Shown: positions 10,708 to 24,758 of the stretch, piece after piece
How positions within the stretch are numbered: position 1 is the first letter of the stretch
Layout: the number at the start of each line of letters is the position of its first letter
Origin: Rhexocercosporidium sp. MPI-PUGE-AT-0058
Taxonomy: Eukaryota; Ascomycota; Leotiomycetes; Helotiales
Assembly: GCA_020746875.1 (NCBI GenBank)
Contig: JAGTJL010000037.1
Span: forward strand, 1 to 64,000
Reading direction: 5' to 3'
Length of the DNA stretch: 64,000 nt
The notes under the pieces: generated by a model
Databases searched by the model: none
The model's input: only the letters and a program-made list of their open reading frames with translations
What the model was told of the DNA's origin: nothing
Program-made: the position numbers and the translations under genes

Positions 10708-13700
10708 TTATTCCCTTTTTAACTTAACGTGGTTCTTACGCTTAAGTATAACTTAAGAAATGTCGGTGGCTATTAACGGCTATCTTTCTTATTTATTATA
10801 TTTAAAATTATAAAAAAACCCGGCGTTATTTAAATAAAAAAGAAATAACGTATTTAGTTCACGCTGCGCATTAAGGGCGCCACGCGCCGTGCGAAGCCTT
10901 ACTCTTTTTGTCGTAGCCTTTCCCGTATTTATTTCTTAAACTTATTTATTTTAAAGAAATGCTTTAAATATATCCGTTTTAAACGTAGCGACTGCGATTC
11001 CTTAAAGTATATAATAGAGTTCTCCTGGCCCGATCGGCCGGTGTATCTCTTTAAACTTAATAAGACGGTAGCCTCCGCTCGTCTTTTAACGCCTCTTTTT
11101 AAGTACGTTAAAGACGTCCTTAGTCCTTAGTTCCTTGCCTTCGAGCCTAACACTTACTTAACGTCTTTCTTTAAGGCAGAGGTCGACGTGCTTAACTTCG
11201 GCTTTCCTTTCTTTTAGGTAGCCCTGGATTTCGAGAATAAAAATCTCGAAGGAATTTAAGGTAATAAAAGCTAAACTTAAGTTCTTAAGTATTTTTTAAT
11301 TATAAGTACTCTTTTTATTTAATTAAGTATTTAATAATACCGCGGAAATATTAATAATTTAAAATAGTTTCGATATTATATTTAGCGTTCGAGTTCATCG
11401 GTTATACTTCTGTAACAGGGGCTAATAATGCCCCTGGCAGTGCTAGTTCGAGAAGAAATATATAAAATACCGGGTAAATGTTTATAGTTTTCGGAAGTAT
11501 TAACTAGTAATTAACTAGTCCTTTAACTTTTGTAATTTTAAATAATCTTAGCTTTTTATAATTTAATTTATTATTTAATCGCCTAGTCGTAATATTCTTT
11601 TTAAGTAAGTAAACCTTATTCTTTTCTTTTAGCGTTAGTCTTATATTATGTTTTTTATTATAATAAATAATTAATCTTTATGTAATAAATAAAATATTCG
11701 TTAATAGTTCGTTATATAATTGTTTAAACTTATCTCCTTATAATATGGCTTTATGCGCGGTTTCTTAACTCGCAATTAGTGTGTTATATGCCGTCGGGTC
11801 GTACCCGTAGTTCGCATAGAACGGCGATATCTTAATAGTTTTTTAATCCGCGTTATTATATATAAACTAAGCGGTTAAAAGTAGTTAAACTTAGTCGTTT
11901 TATTTATAATTTATATAATATTAAAAATAAGTCTTTATTATTTAGTTAATTCGTTTTATTTAGCTATTAATTTAAGAGTAAAATACTATTAATATTTTCT
12001 GTTTTATTTTTAAAAGTAATATTAATATCTTTTAAAACTTCGAGGTAAAGAGCTTATTTTAGTCTAAAATGACCTCGTTTAGTATTCCGTAATTCACGAA
12101 GATCGTTTAAAGGAATACTTGCGCTATTATCGGCGCATTTTGTGTACTTAGTACCGGTATTATATACGCGTATTTTATTATTTTATTTATTATTACGTAA
12201 ATGGAATCGTAAATAATTTTAGTAATCGAATCCTTTAAAGGTAATAGTTTAATTACGAAGTCTAAGGCAATTGACTTTTATAAGCGTGGCGGTGTCGTTA
12301 GCGACTTTATGAGCTTATACAGCGTATAATAGTTTATTTTATTCCGTATATATATATTATAAAATAAGACTATATCTTTAATTACTTTTTTTATTTCCGG
12401 GAAATAATATTTTTTAAAAAGCCTTAATAGTGTTTTAATTATTCCTTAATGTTTATAAGCCGGTAGCCTATATTATTCCTTAATAAAGTCTATTTTATTC
12501 CGCGTAAGGACGTAGACTCGTTCTTAATATAAAAGAGTTCTAATATTAATAAAAAAGAATCCCTCGCTTAATTACTTTTTTTATCCGGTTATTATTAAGT
12601 CGTTAGCGTAGCCCTTTTAGATTTTCTCGGGGACTTAGTTTATTATTATTAATTATTTATAATTAATTATTAACAAATTATTATTCTTTTTTAATATAAT
12701 ATATAACTTATATATTTTATTTATAAAATATTTTAGTTTTTTATTAAAAGCGTCGGCCTTAACGTTTTCCGTTTCTTTAATATATAAAAATCGAAGTTTA
12801 ATTATAAAAAGTGTTTTATATTATTAAACCTATTATCGATTTAATTCTTTAATAATCGTAAAGTAAATAAGATTTTTATAATCCGTTAAGATTTGTACCT
12901 TATAAAGAAATCCCTCGAGGTAGACCTTTTATTCGCGTACTGCGTTTATAATTCTTAATAGTTTTTTATCGTAAATGTCGTAATTAAGTTCTGCTAGTAA
13001 GAGTTTCTGCGAATAGTATATAATTAGTTATTATCTGCCGTCCTCGCCCGGCTAGCTTAATACGGCTTTAATAATATAATCGGAAGCGTTTGTTTTTATT
13101 ATGATTTCCTTATTTAAATCGAAGGATATAAGGATTAGTTTTTTAACGAAGGCCTCCTTAAGGTCTCGGAAGGCTATTTTTACTTTATTATTTTAGTTAA
13201 AGCTTTTATTTTTATATATTAATTCCGTAAGTAATGCGGCGATTTTCGAGTAGTTTCGAACGAATTGTCAATAAAAGTTAGTAAATCTTAAGAAGGATTA
13301 TACTTTTTTAATATTTATAAGTCTAATTTACTCGACGATTATCTTAACTTTTTAGGAGTCTATGGCTAGCCTCGTAATAATAATTATATAGCCTAGGAAA
13401 GTAACTTCTTCTTTATAAAAATAATACTTTTTTAATTTTAAAAACATTAAGAAAGCCTTTAGTTTTTTCAATATTATTATAACGTCTTTTACGTATTATT
13501 CCTTTACTTTAAAGTAAACCAAAATGTCGTTTAAATAATATATATATATTACGTTTAAATATTACTGTAAAATATTATTAATTAAACGCTAAAATGTAGC
13601 AGACGCGTTAATTAGTCCGAAAAGTATAACTATATACTCGTAATGACCGAAACGTATACAAAATACTGTTTTTTCTTCTTTTCTTTTAATTATTTTTATA

Positions 13701-16492
13701 AAATTATACGCGCCTCATAGGTCGAGCTAAGTGAAGATTTTAGCGCCGCTAAGCTTGTCGCGCAGCTCCTTGGCTAAGGGTAATATATAATAATCTTTCT
13801 TAATAATATCGTTTAATCGACGGTAATCGATATATATTCTTTGTCCGCCGTCTTTCTTCGCTATAAAGAAGACGTTACTCTCTTAAAGGGATTTGGACTC
13901 TCGAATGAATCCTTTTGCTAGGTTTTTATTAATATATTTCTTAATTATTATTAAGTCTGTGGCTAAATATTCCCGTAATAATTAAAATATTAACTTTATG
14001 TCTTTAGTTAATTTAATCTAATAATCGTAGTTTTAGTGTTTAAGTAAGACGCTATTACTTAATTTCTCTTTAAATAATACCTTAAACCGCTTATATTTTA
14101 ACAGTATATCGACCGTTACAAGGCTTATTACTTTATTCTTTAACTTTTTCTTAAAAGTCGCGCTTAATTCTCTTAAGCCTTTTATTATTTTTTTATTTTA
14201 AAAGTAGCCCTTATAATTATTAAACTTTAACTTTTGCGTTTTTTAGTCGATTTTCGGATTATAAAGTTATATTTATAATAATCTTAAGATAATATCGTGC
14301 CTTTCAATCCTAATCACGTCGAATTAAATATATTTAAAATATTCGCCGATTCTTATATATAATAATTTTGTTTATATATTAATTAAGTTATTTGCGGCAA
14401 GTCCTCTATCGGTAAGCATTAGTTAATACTCGTCCTTCTTAACTTTAATAAGTAAGAAATATTAAATTGTAATAATAAAAAATATAAAATTTTCTTACGC
14501 TTTAAAATCTATTATAGCCCGTAGTTTCACTCCTCGAATGTCGACGTCGAGGGTTAAGTAGTTACTTTCTTTTATAGCTGCGAGCGTACGCTTATTTATT
14601 CCTTTGACGTAGACTTCTTCGGTTAATATATTTTCCTATTGCCGATTTTCTAAATCCTCGTATAAGATATAATATAATTAATACGTTCTTAATTTTATAA
14701 AAGGTTTAAAAGGTCTTTTATAATAAGTCTTTAAATTATTTTAAGAGTTAATTTATATTCGATTCCGTAATATCTTCGCAATGACTTTTTATACGTCTCT
14801 TACGTTTATTTATATCGCCGTTTAACGGAATAGTATATCGTCGGCTGGAATTAGCTAGACATACGTTTAAAAAACGCTATTCTCGACGTCCGCTGTCCTT
14901 TAGGCGATGCGTAAGTTGCTTCGAAAGACTACCTCGTACTCTTCGCTCCACTGCGGCCTTTCGCGTAAGACGACCCCGGGTTTAATATAAGTGACTCTTA
15001 TATCGACGTTTATTTAATATCTAATATTAAGAGCCCCGCGAGTGAGATGTTCCTCCCGCTATATGACTCGTTAAACCTTATATTCTTAAGGTTTAAAAAG
15101 CGCTAGTCTTAATGATATGGCGTTGTCTTAATATTAAGAATCTTCGCTTTTCTCGATATTAGTCATATCTTTTAAGCTTTATGCCCTACGTGTGGTCTCG
15201 GATACCTACTATTAAACGTATTACTTATCTTACTAGATCCAGTCGCTGGACTCGGGTCTTATTATGTGCTAACGAATATAACTATCGTTTGTTTCGCTTT
15301 ACTTATTATCTTCTTTACCGCCATTACCTTCAATCTAGCTATTAATATAATTAACGTTAAGCTCGTTTATTATTATATAATAATAAGTAACGCTAAGTTA
15401 AACCTCTTTCGGTGAAGAAGGAAGGAGTATATTAATAATATCGTACGTCTTTTGTCTTATAAAGTTAAGTTATTTTTTCCTAGCGCCCTTCTTGCGGTAT
15501 AAGCTCGCTATATGCCCCGGAAGGCCACATTCATAGCACAGCTTCTTTTTGTATCACTTATTTATGACTTCCTTCAATAGCCTTCTTTATCGTGCCTTGC
15601 CTTTCCCTCTCTTATAAGTAGCGTCGCACTTTATAAAATCTAACTATTAGTTATCTTTAAGGTTATCTTATTATCGGCGTCTTTTATTCTATCGGTAGCT
15701 AGACTATTTCTGGCCCCTTCCTACGTACGTTTATTATTCGCGTTTAAACTCGTATAAGCGGTTATCGATTCGAACGGTTTACTCGATAAGGGTAAAGATA
15801 TCTTTAACTTAAGGGTCGATTTAAGTGAGTTTTAATCGGATATAATCCTTAAGTCCTCGTCGATAGTAGCTGATAAGTGATTAAGAGTTCTAACCAGTCT
15901 TATTAGCGTGCTTTTGGAATTTTATAACGTAGGCTATTATATTATTAACTTATTTTAAGTTATATAAGTAGGTTTTTATCGTTTTAACTTTATTAATATC
16001 GCCGAATATTCGCTGAATTTCCTTTTTAAATCCTCTTTAAATTTTAAATATAATCTATATAATAAGTATAGCTCCGTAAATGTCTTTATTCTCGAAGTAA
16101 TCCTTAATGAACGGCTCGATTTATTATATAGCTTCGCCTTTAAGGTACGATACCGTCCAGAGGGCGTAGCTTTTATTAATAAAAAATTTATTATCGTTAA
16201 AGTATTAATAAAGTTTTATTTAAAAAATAAAAGTCTTTAAGTCCTTTTAGTTTTCTTAAAAAGTATTAGGGAGTTTAACTTTTAAAGTTTCTTTAAGTTC
16301 GTGTATTAAATAATCTTAAGCATTAAGCATTTCTTTATCTTCGCTTTTTTTGCGGTCTTTCCTTTTAAGGGTAGGTGCGAATAATATAAGTGTATTAATA
16401 ATATTATCCCGTGGGCTAAGTACTTAGCCTTTAATTAAAGGGGTTAATATAATATACGTGAGTCGATACTTTTAACGAAAAGGTGCTTAAAG
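10708..16492 (-). pseudogene. Gypsy-1 gag-pol relict with chromodomain
   Basis: Minus-strand coding relict. Gag zinc knuckle near 15560-15500 reads CYECGLPGHIASLY, with the last Cys changed to Tyr. Reverse transcriptase near 13950-13490 has KGFIRESKSL, FFIAKKDGGQRIYIDYRRLN and the catalytic YLNDILVYF (YLDD with one Asp to Asn). The integrase C-terminal block near 11990-11940 is HPQTDGQTERINQ after allowing for RIP. A chromodomain-like tail near 11390-11220 reads KYLIK*KEYL and NT*ELKF, where stops replace the conserved Trp. RT before integrase plus a chromodomain identifies a chromovirus. Stops are spread throughout. Confidence 0.85.
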
Positions 16493-16977
16493 TGTTACGG
16501 TCCGTGTATTTACTCGGTATAAATACAGTGAGTTATATTGATTTTAATAATTAAAAAGTAAGTGTATTACGTACGGTAAAATAAATAATAATTAATATAA
16601 GTAAAATACTATTTTTAATTAAATATAAAGCTTTTATTTAATAGCAGACGTATTAGTCTTATATAAAACCTTCGTTCTCTTTTAAATCCCTTAGATTCCT
16701 TAAGATACTAAATCCTTAAATCCTTAGATTCCTTTTACTGTCGAAGGATTTATAGATTTAAGGATTTATTACGTAATACGTGGTCGTAGAAACCCGCGGT
16801 TACGACATTACTTTTAAGATTATATTATAAATAAAATGCTTTAAGTATAAGCTAGTTCTAAGATTCTATTAGCTCTTAAAAGCCGCGCTCTTAAGAACTA
16901 CTTGGTTTTTAGGATTATAGTAACTCCTAGAACATTTCCTCCTGGGACCTAGTGGTCGTCCAGGAGCGTCCGTAACA
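16493..16977 (-). repeat. Gypsy-1 5' LTR
   Basis: 485 bp; on the minus strand it starts TGTTACGGACGCTCC and ends CCGTAACA. The same length as the other LTR; differences are transitions. Confidence 0.92.
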
Positions 16978-16982
16978 CTTTA

Positions 16983-17777
16983 ACGCTTAAGTCGTTTAAT
17001 AAAAATGTCTTAATAAAAAGAATAAGTCTAAAAGAAGTTAGTCTACCTCTTTACTCGACAATTGCAGAAATATAATAAATTTATATAGTATAAGTTAGGA
17101 AGTATTAGTATATATTAATTAAATAGACAAGGTAAAATAATAAATATATAGCTTTATATAATTAACTCTTTAAAACGATAAACGATTTACTCTTAAACTT
17201 TACGATTAAGGAACTGGCCGGTAAAAGCGAACTAAATATATAATCGTTAATTAATATACTTTAGCGCGATATAATACCGTTAAAATCGTCGGTTTCTATT
17301 ATTATAATTACGGAATATAAAAGGGTTTTAAAAGAAGTATATAAAAGAAAAGTTAACGTTAATTAATAAATAAAAGACTTCTTAAAAGCTTATAAGAATA
17401 TTAAGGCGTACGATATACTTAACGTTAAAAGTATTATAGTTTTAAAGAAGTGATTACGTGCGGTAAAAGCTTATATATACTTAGATTAAGCAAATCTTAT
17501 CCTTAGCACGGTTATACGCGACGACTAACTTAAAAAAGAATATAAGTTTATTTTTAATAATTATATATAAGTACTCCTTAATATAAATTAAAAGTATATT
17601 ATATTTAAGAAGCTTAGGCGTTAAGGAGGAAGAGGCGGTTAATATTTAATCCTTAAAGGAATTAATACTAATGCGTTAAATATAAGCTTTAATAAATCTC
17701 GCTCTCGAGGCCAAAGTAATTTATGCTTATGCGACATAAATAATAAGTATTTCTTTAAGCCGCTTAAGTATTAAAGA
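16983..17777 (+). pseudogene. Copia-B gag relict
   Basis: Continues Copia-B after gypsy-1. It should encode Gag by position. Towards the end a CLCDINNKYFFKPLKY stretch may be a decayed zinc-binding region. Conservation is too low for a firm domain call; the assignment rests on position between the 5' LTR and the protease-integrase part, and on continuity across solo LTR A2. Confidence 0.5.
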
Positions 17778-18119
17778 TGTGAGATTTTGACTATTTGCAT
17801 GCCTCGTGAGAAATAGGCGAGCCAATCAGGAATGAGGAAGCGCAGTAGGTGAGGACACGTGATTAAAGAGAGAGTAAAATTGCTTGCTTGCTTGCTTGAA
17901 GAGCTAAAAGAGCTCTTCAGTAGTTATATATAAAATAATAGCTTCTTTAAAAGCTTCTACGACTACGTAACTAATTACGTAGCTTATACGAGCTATGTAA
18001 TTAAATACAAGCGTAATTTCCCGGAATACGAAGGTAATTTCCGGGCCGCGTAAGCAGTAGAAACTCCTTCGGCTATTCTAGGGTAGAATCGGCACGAGTT
18101 ACCGAAGTGAAATCCAACA
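17778..18119. repeat. Solo LTR, family A, copy 2
   Basis: 342 bp, TGTGAGAT...CCAACA, with a perfect 5-bp target duplication AAAGA (17773-17777 and 18120-18124), so it is an independent insertion reduced to one LTR. It carries the same (TTGC)n run, CTACGTA-type palindrome and CCGGGCCGCG block as copy 1 at 8743, plus two segments absent there. It is distinctly GC-richer than the Copia-B sequence around it. Confidence 0.88.
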
Positions 18120-21100
18120 AAAGACTACGTTATATAATTCGCGGAACGACTTCTAAAGGCATAAAGCATATATTAAATATTAATAAAGTATTAATAACTT
18201 ACAAAAAGTTAAAAACTATAGACTTTAAAGAGCTTCAAATAATTATAATTAAAAAAGAATAAAAGTATATTATAGTCGCTAAAATTACTGGAGTTAATTA
18301 TAATAATAACTTTAAACTTATTATAAATATTAAATTACCCGATGGCGCTACACTTATAAGTAATTAAAGCAAAGGCAAAGCTTTATAAAATAGTTTAAAT
18401 GTTAATATAGTTGTAATTGACTTAAAGCTCCTCGATAATATATTTTACGATAATACTTTAAGTCTTAGCATTTATATTATTATAAAGTTTTAACGCCACC
18501 TTTTATTAGATAGTACGCTTATTAATAATTGCGGTATTATTTACTTAATTAATAATATTAATAAACTTGTTCTCGGTAGTTTTAAACGTATTACGGGAGA
18601 TATAGTTAATATTAATAGTTCAAGTTTATTAATTATTAATAAGAGTATACGCATCTTTGAAAACGCTTTATATAGTCCTAAAAGATTATACACTCGAAAT
18701 CTAATATTAAGAAACGTAATTATTATAAAAGGGTTTAACGTTAATATTATTTTTAAAAGCTTCCTCGCGTAGTCGGGGGTGTAATATAATAGTATTAGTA
18801 CGACTTTATAAGTAGGTAGTGCTGAAGATAGCTATATAATAAGAAATTTATAGCGTAAGTAAAACCTTATAATATTTAAATATAAGCTTATTAATAATTG
18901 CTCGCGCTCTCCACAACTATATGCCTTTATAAAAGCTCGTAAATCTCTTATTATAATAATATACCTAATAATTAATAAACGATTATACCCTCTTAAAAAG
19001 TATACTTTTTAATTAATACGTAATTTCTTACGACCTTAGAGCGACATAATACAAATATAGTACTTACGCGCCGGTCACCTCAGTAAAATGACTTTAAAAG
19101 CTCTAGTAAAATATACACGTAATATTTAAATCGATGGAATCACGCGTATAAAATGCGAAAGTTATATTATAATATATTTAAGTCAATAACTATTACGCAA
19201 AAAGTCAAATAATAAATCCTCGAGACCTTTCTTTAGAATCGCATAAGACTTATTTAATTACCTTATAGGTTATAACAGGACATATTAATTATCATTCATT
19301 AAAGACGAATATAATAAAAAGCTCTTCGCATTTACGCTTATTAATAAATCCCAAGACTTTATTATAAGCGTAATTAAAATATTTAAAATATAGACTAAAC
19401 GTTAATACGGCCTTATTATATATAAAATTAAGTTTAATAACGATACGTCGATAATTAATATAAAATACTAAATTAAGTATAATTAATAGGCATTAAATAA
19501 TAATATAAAATTAAAACTTATTCCGGTTTATACGCATAAACCGAATGGGAGTGTAAAAAGAGTTAATGAAGAGCTTATTGCTAAAGCCTTAAAGATAATA
19601 ATAGGTGTTAACTTGTTATTTAAGCTATAACCAGAAGCTATTTTAATAGCTGCGTATCTTTATAATATATCGCTACTTACTAAAAGAGCTATATAATCGT
19701 TAAACGAAGTATTAAAGATATAATTTAAATAGTATTTTTAATAATACGACTTAAAAGTAATAAAAAAACTATTAGTCGATTTAAGGCCTAATTAAATTAA
19801 TATCTTTGCGTATAATGTTAAAGCTTACGTAATAATTAAAGACCGACAAACTCTCCGTAATAAAAGAGGCTTTAAGGTTAGCCTTAAGGAGTATATTAAG
19901 TACTTAGTTAATTATTACGTAACTAATATATATAAGGTTTAAATAATTTAATTAAAGCGTGTAATACGTACTTAAAACGTTGTTTTTAATAAGGTATAGT
20001 TTTATAATAAGTAAGCGGTAGTCGGCCAATTACTATTAATACTTAAATAAGTCGTTAATATACTTATAAAGCCTAAAGCCGCTTAGGACGCCGAGTTAGC
20101 CATCGAATACGTAAAGGATAAATATATATAGGCTAAAAATAATATTAAATTAGACGAGTTATTATTTAACTTAATAGAAGTCGACGGAGTTTTTAAAGAG
20201 ATAGTTTTATACGTAATTATAAAGCTTATAACTTTAAAAAAGGCGGGACTGCTTATTTTATAAGAGTATTAAAATGAATTAATTCTTTTAAATTGATAAA
20301 TTAATACGTTAAAAGACAATATAAAGCTTAATAATAATAATATAAATATTTTAATAATATTAAAAAGCTTAAGTATATTAAGACAGACTCGAAGTTAAAT
20401 ACGACAAAACGAATATTTCGAGCTTAAGAGAAGTATTATAAGTAGAAAATAATTACTTTAAATTAAAGGTGCACATAACTTAATACCTTAAATTATAATT
20501 TAAAATAAATTATAAAACAGCCAGAGTCAATTATTGCGCTAAATTAAAGCAATTAATACAGGCTTAGGAAATGCTTTAAAACACGAAAACACCTTGTTTA
20601 AAGAAGATTACGGCGAGCTTAAAGGAAATCAATAACTCTTTTTAAAAAACACATCGTCGAATATATTATTATAATATCTTTTAAAAGATAATATAACTTA
20701 AAAGACTTTTAATAAAGTACTTTAAATATTAAATTAAAGTCAATTACGTCCTGTTACTCGAGCTTAGCGAAGACGTTAAATAAAAGAGGTAATATAATTA
20801 AATAAACGGATTAAGAAAAGGCTAAGAATATATTTTTTTTACAATAAGGGAGCTGTTAAATGTCGAATTCATAAACCAAATAAATAAAAACCATACGTAT
20901 ATTATATCTTTTACTACGACATTCTGAAATAATAAAATAACGCGTAAAAATGGAAAAAAACTACGAAATTATATATATTGTATTTGTAATTATAGTTAAT
21001 AATAAATCGATTAAAGTATAAGTAACTGTAAGCTTTAAATTAATAACTATATTAAGTAAAGCTCTTACGAATACTAAAGTATTAAAAGGATTTAAAATAG

Positions 21101-21261
21101 TACTTATAAAGAAAATACTTTAAAGAGGACGCGCGCAAAGAAATAAAGAATTTCTAGGCTAAAAAGTATTAATATATTATGCTAAGGGCAGATATAAAGA
21201 TAACGCTTATATTATTAAAATAGGTATTTACTTATAAAGTTAACTTAGCGAGACAGCTTAT
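18120..21261 (+). pseudogene. Copia-B protease, GAG_pre-integrase and integrase relict
   Basis: Plus-strand Copia polyprotein relict. LRAGHLSKMTLKALVKYT near 19060-19120 is the GAG_pre-integrase/His zinc region, with a later CESY where a Cys has become Tyr. The integrase core is near 19215-19420, with YTHKPNGSVKRVNEELIAKA near 19527 (the NGxxERxN block) and AAYLYNISLL after it. The integrase C-terminal signature KEYIKYLVNYYVTNIYKV near 19886-19940 is followed by RVIRT*NVVFN. RIP stops sit at Gln/Trp sites. The reading frame is cut at 21261 by gypsy-3 and reverse transcriptase follows at 42559. Confidence 0.83.
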
Positions 21262-21479
21262 TGTGAAGGCTATAACAAACAAAAAACGTAGCACGGCGCA
21301 AGGCACTAAGTAAAGGAGCCTAGTAATTCTAAGGGGTTAAGATTTAAGGTAAAAAAGTGTTTAATTCTTTTAATTTTATATAAGGGAAAGGCCTTTTATA
21401 CGAACTTTTAAAGGTTATATGCCTAGTTCCTTAAATAACGCCTTAAGTATTATTTCTTAATTAAAATCGCTACTTTACA
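21262..21479 (-). repeat. Gypsy-3 3' LTR
   Basis: 218 bp, TGTGAAGGC...ACTTTACA on the plus strand. Its partner at 41890-42558 reads TATAAAGGC...ACTTTATA, the expected RIP version. Confidence 0.85.
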
Positions 21480-24400
21480 TCTATCTTTAATTATAATAAG
21501 TAGTCGCCCCCGACTACTTCCGCTTACTTATGGCTCGACTTATTAAAAGAAGAAAGGAAAGAAAAAAGAAAAAGATATTTTTTTAAAATAAAAAAAAAAT
21601 AACGTTAGATTTTTTTATTTTAATATTCTTTTTAGCTTATATTGAAATAAATAAAAGAAAGAAGTTTAGCTAATTAATAATATATATCGACTTATAATCC
21701 GGGCTTAAGGGTTTTTCTTGTCCTTCTTTATAACTTAAGCTAAAGTTATTTTAGTATCGCGCTTGTTTTTCGCCTTAAGAGTAAGGGACTTATTTCCGTT
21801 TAAGTTTTCTTTTAAAGTAAATAAAACGTAATTAATCTTTTTCGATTCACTTTTTTATAATCTACTATTATTATTATAAAAGATATCTTTTATTAATTAA
21901 GACTTAATAATAGGAATAAGTAATCTTTAAGAAAGTATCGTTAGTCTTTTAAGTCTTAGATTATTAACTTTAAAACTAAGCTTGATTTTTAGCTTATTAA
22001 GGAGGCTTAAGGGTCCACCGGTTAGTGCTTCATAAGTCGCGGTAGTATCTTCTGTTATTAGTCGATTCATAAGCTTATTATTCTTTACTTTTCAAGCCTC
22101 TTTTCGAGCCTTATCTTTTAAGTCGATTTCGTTAAAGCTTATAACTCTTAAACTTAATCTTATAACTTCTTTTATTATAATTAGTTTTTTAAGAATAACG
22201 TATTAAATCTCAGAAGCCGTAACTCTTAAGCCGGGATTAAGGGTTATAATTATAGTTTCTTATTTATTCTTATTTACGGAATTAAGGATTTGCTTTAGAT
22301 TTGCTTAAAGACTTGCGTTAAGCGTTAATATAAATACTCCTTTACTTACGGCGACTTATAATTTAAGATTAAAAGTTAGATTAATTATAACTTTATCTTT
22401 TAAGTCTTAGTTTAAAATATTTTCCGACTTCGACTGTTTTAAGAGTTCTTTTATTTTAATATTATAGCCTACCTTACTTAATTCTTTTAAGACTATAAGA
22501 TCGACAATACTATTAACGTTAATAAATTTAGTCTTTTTAATTTATAGTATTTAAGACTTTTTTTTATATAATTGCTTTTCTTGCTTTCGAACCTAAATTT
22601 AGGCTTTATATATAATAATATATTAAAAAGACTTATATTTTTAAAGATATATAAATAATTCCTTTTATTTAAAATTAAAGAAGTAGCGGGCTTCTTTAAT
22701 AATAAAGGGGTTAGTCTAAGGTAGTCGTTTTATAAGGGCATTAAATAACGGGCCTAGCCTTATTATAAAAACTGTAACTAAAATGATGCGCAAGTCTTTA
22801 ATTTTATTTCTTATTAAAAGACTAAGGAATATTATAGTCGGAGGACAGATAATATAAGCTTATTTATTAAAATCCTATTCTCTAAACTGTATTTATTTAT
22901 AATCGCAGTATAGTTATTAAAGAATGCGATAAAGCTTATAACGTTCTTTTATTTTGTTTTGATAATTAGGCGTAAAATAAACTCTTATTTTATTAAAAGC
23001 GAAAATAAAAGTATATTGTTTTTAAGTGATTTAAATAAAGAGTCTTTAATTTAAGCGTATTAGGCGTATTTCGAAATCGCGCCTTTCTTTCTTAAGTTAA
23101 TAATATAGAAATACTTATTCGACTTTTTATTAGTGACGATATTAATGTGTAAATAAGAGGTAAAGTAATCGGAAATATATTTAATAAATACTTAATTAAC
23201 CGGAATGAAATAGTAATTAAGAATTCGTAAAGCTATTAGCGTAACTCTTAATCCGGGATCACGAGTAGATTTAGCTTTTTAATCGTCCTCGATATTAACT
23301 TTTATAAAATTAATTACGTTATAAACTTCGATTTTAAAATAAATTAAAAACTTTAAAATAAGTAATAAGTCTGGGATTATTATTTTTTCGACTTATTAAA
23401 ATAATAAAATATAATCCGTAATTTTAGCGAAAATATTATTAAGAAATACTATAAATTATATTATATATAAAAGTAATTAGTAAACTAGTCTTACTCGTAT
23501 CCTAATAATGAAATTAATATATTTCGAACTCCGATTTAAAAAAGCTAATAAGCTTAGCTTTTTTAAAACCGAGAAAGAAAATATATTTAATATTAAGCGG
23601 GAAGTCTAAGACAGAGTAACTAGACTTCTCGAGTATATTAAGAGCCTTTAATATTAAGTATTACTCTCGAAGGTCTTTAATTTATCTTAGATTTAAAGCT
23701 TATATTAAGGCTTTTATATTTAATTTGAAATTCGAATGACTTAATTATATTTTATGCTTTATATTTTCCGCGTTTTTAGACTTCTTAAATATTTTAATAA
23801 AGCTAGGATTAAAGTAAAAGGTTTTCGAGTCTCTTTTATAATTTCTAAGTTATTAAATGTTTTTTTAGACTTTTATAACCTTTAATCTTTTTTATAATAT
23901 ATTATAATAATTTACGAAGTGTCAGATGTGGAACGCGTATATTATCTCTCCTTCCTTTTCTTCTTATGCGTCGATTCGTTTTATAATAAGATATTTTATA
24001 AATTACAAGCGGACCGTTAATAGTGAATTCATTTCGAATAGGTCTTTAAATTTTAAGATGACTTTAATTAATTTTAGGATTTTATAATAATAGCTTTTAA
24101 TATTTAGCTCGATATTAAATATATTATATTTTTCTTTTAAGAAAACTTTAACGGTGATTCTTAATCTGGGATTATAAGTTCCTTTAATAATACCTTTAGC
24201 TGGCTTTACGATACTTATAATATAAATAAGGTTAAATTCGGCTTTAAGAAATATATAAAGTTTTAAAACATAACGTTAAATACGGTTTATTATTATAGTT
24301 AGTAAATCCTCCTTTATTAACTTAACTCCTGCCTTAAAGGCATCCTTTTAAAGTCGACCTCGCTTAGCGTTTATATATTTAATAATAAAGTCTTATAATT

Positions 24401-24758
24401 CCTTAAGAAAATTAAAAACCGTATAAATAAGCTAATTACTTAATTATTCCGGAGGGAGTTTAACTAGCGAATTATAATTAATAATATTAAGCGGGGCTAG
24501 GTCGGGGAGTTAGTTTATAAAAGGAACCGAAGTTAGCTTTTTTATAACTTCTTTTAGGGATTTAATTAATATAAAAACTTAAGTTTTCTTTTATTAACTA
24601 GATTTTAATATAAGATTTAATACAAGATCTTTTAAAGGATTTAAAATCACGGGCTCTTCGACTTCTAAGTTAAAATCATTAATTAAGAGGACTTCGATCG
24701 GCTTATAAGGCTCGGAAAGATTAATTAAGAGTTTAAAGAAAAAGGTTATAAAAACTAT
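21480..24758 (-). pseudogene. Gypsy-3 post-integrase coding region, distal part
   Basis: Continues the minus-strand coding region of 33049-34300 once gypsy-2 is removed. No known domain is visible. Copies of the near-palindrome CTTAATCCSGGMTTAAG (RIP-decayed) occur near 24156-24180, 23243-23266, 22353-22377, 22222-22245 and 21689-21713. On the minus strand they read like TLNPGLRV or RDPGLRV, three of five in one frame. The rest is lysine-, serine- and asparagine-rich in the apparent frame. It could be an envelope-like or gag-like extra ORF, or simply a non-coding repeat; the function is unknown. Confidence 0.45.

Larger units (their letters stand above)
10223..16977 (-). mobile_element. Gypsy-1: Ty3/gypsy chromovirus, RIP-broken
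   Basis: 6755 bp, flanked by the target duplication CTTTA (10218-10222 and 16978-16982). Both LTRs are exactly 485 bp. Coding is on the minus strand with order gag zinc knuckle, RT, integrase, chromodomain. It lies between the 5' LTR and the gag of Copia-B. It shares internal sequence and the end of the LTR with gypsy-4 but has a different U3. Confidence 0.92.

Noticed and set aside
8743..18119. The two family-A repeats as the LTR pair of one retrotransposon with gypsy-1 inside
   Set aside because: This pair would cross the Copia-B pair (9583/45448), which is impossible for nested insertion, and copy 2 has its own perfect target duplication AAAGA. They are separate solo LTRs.
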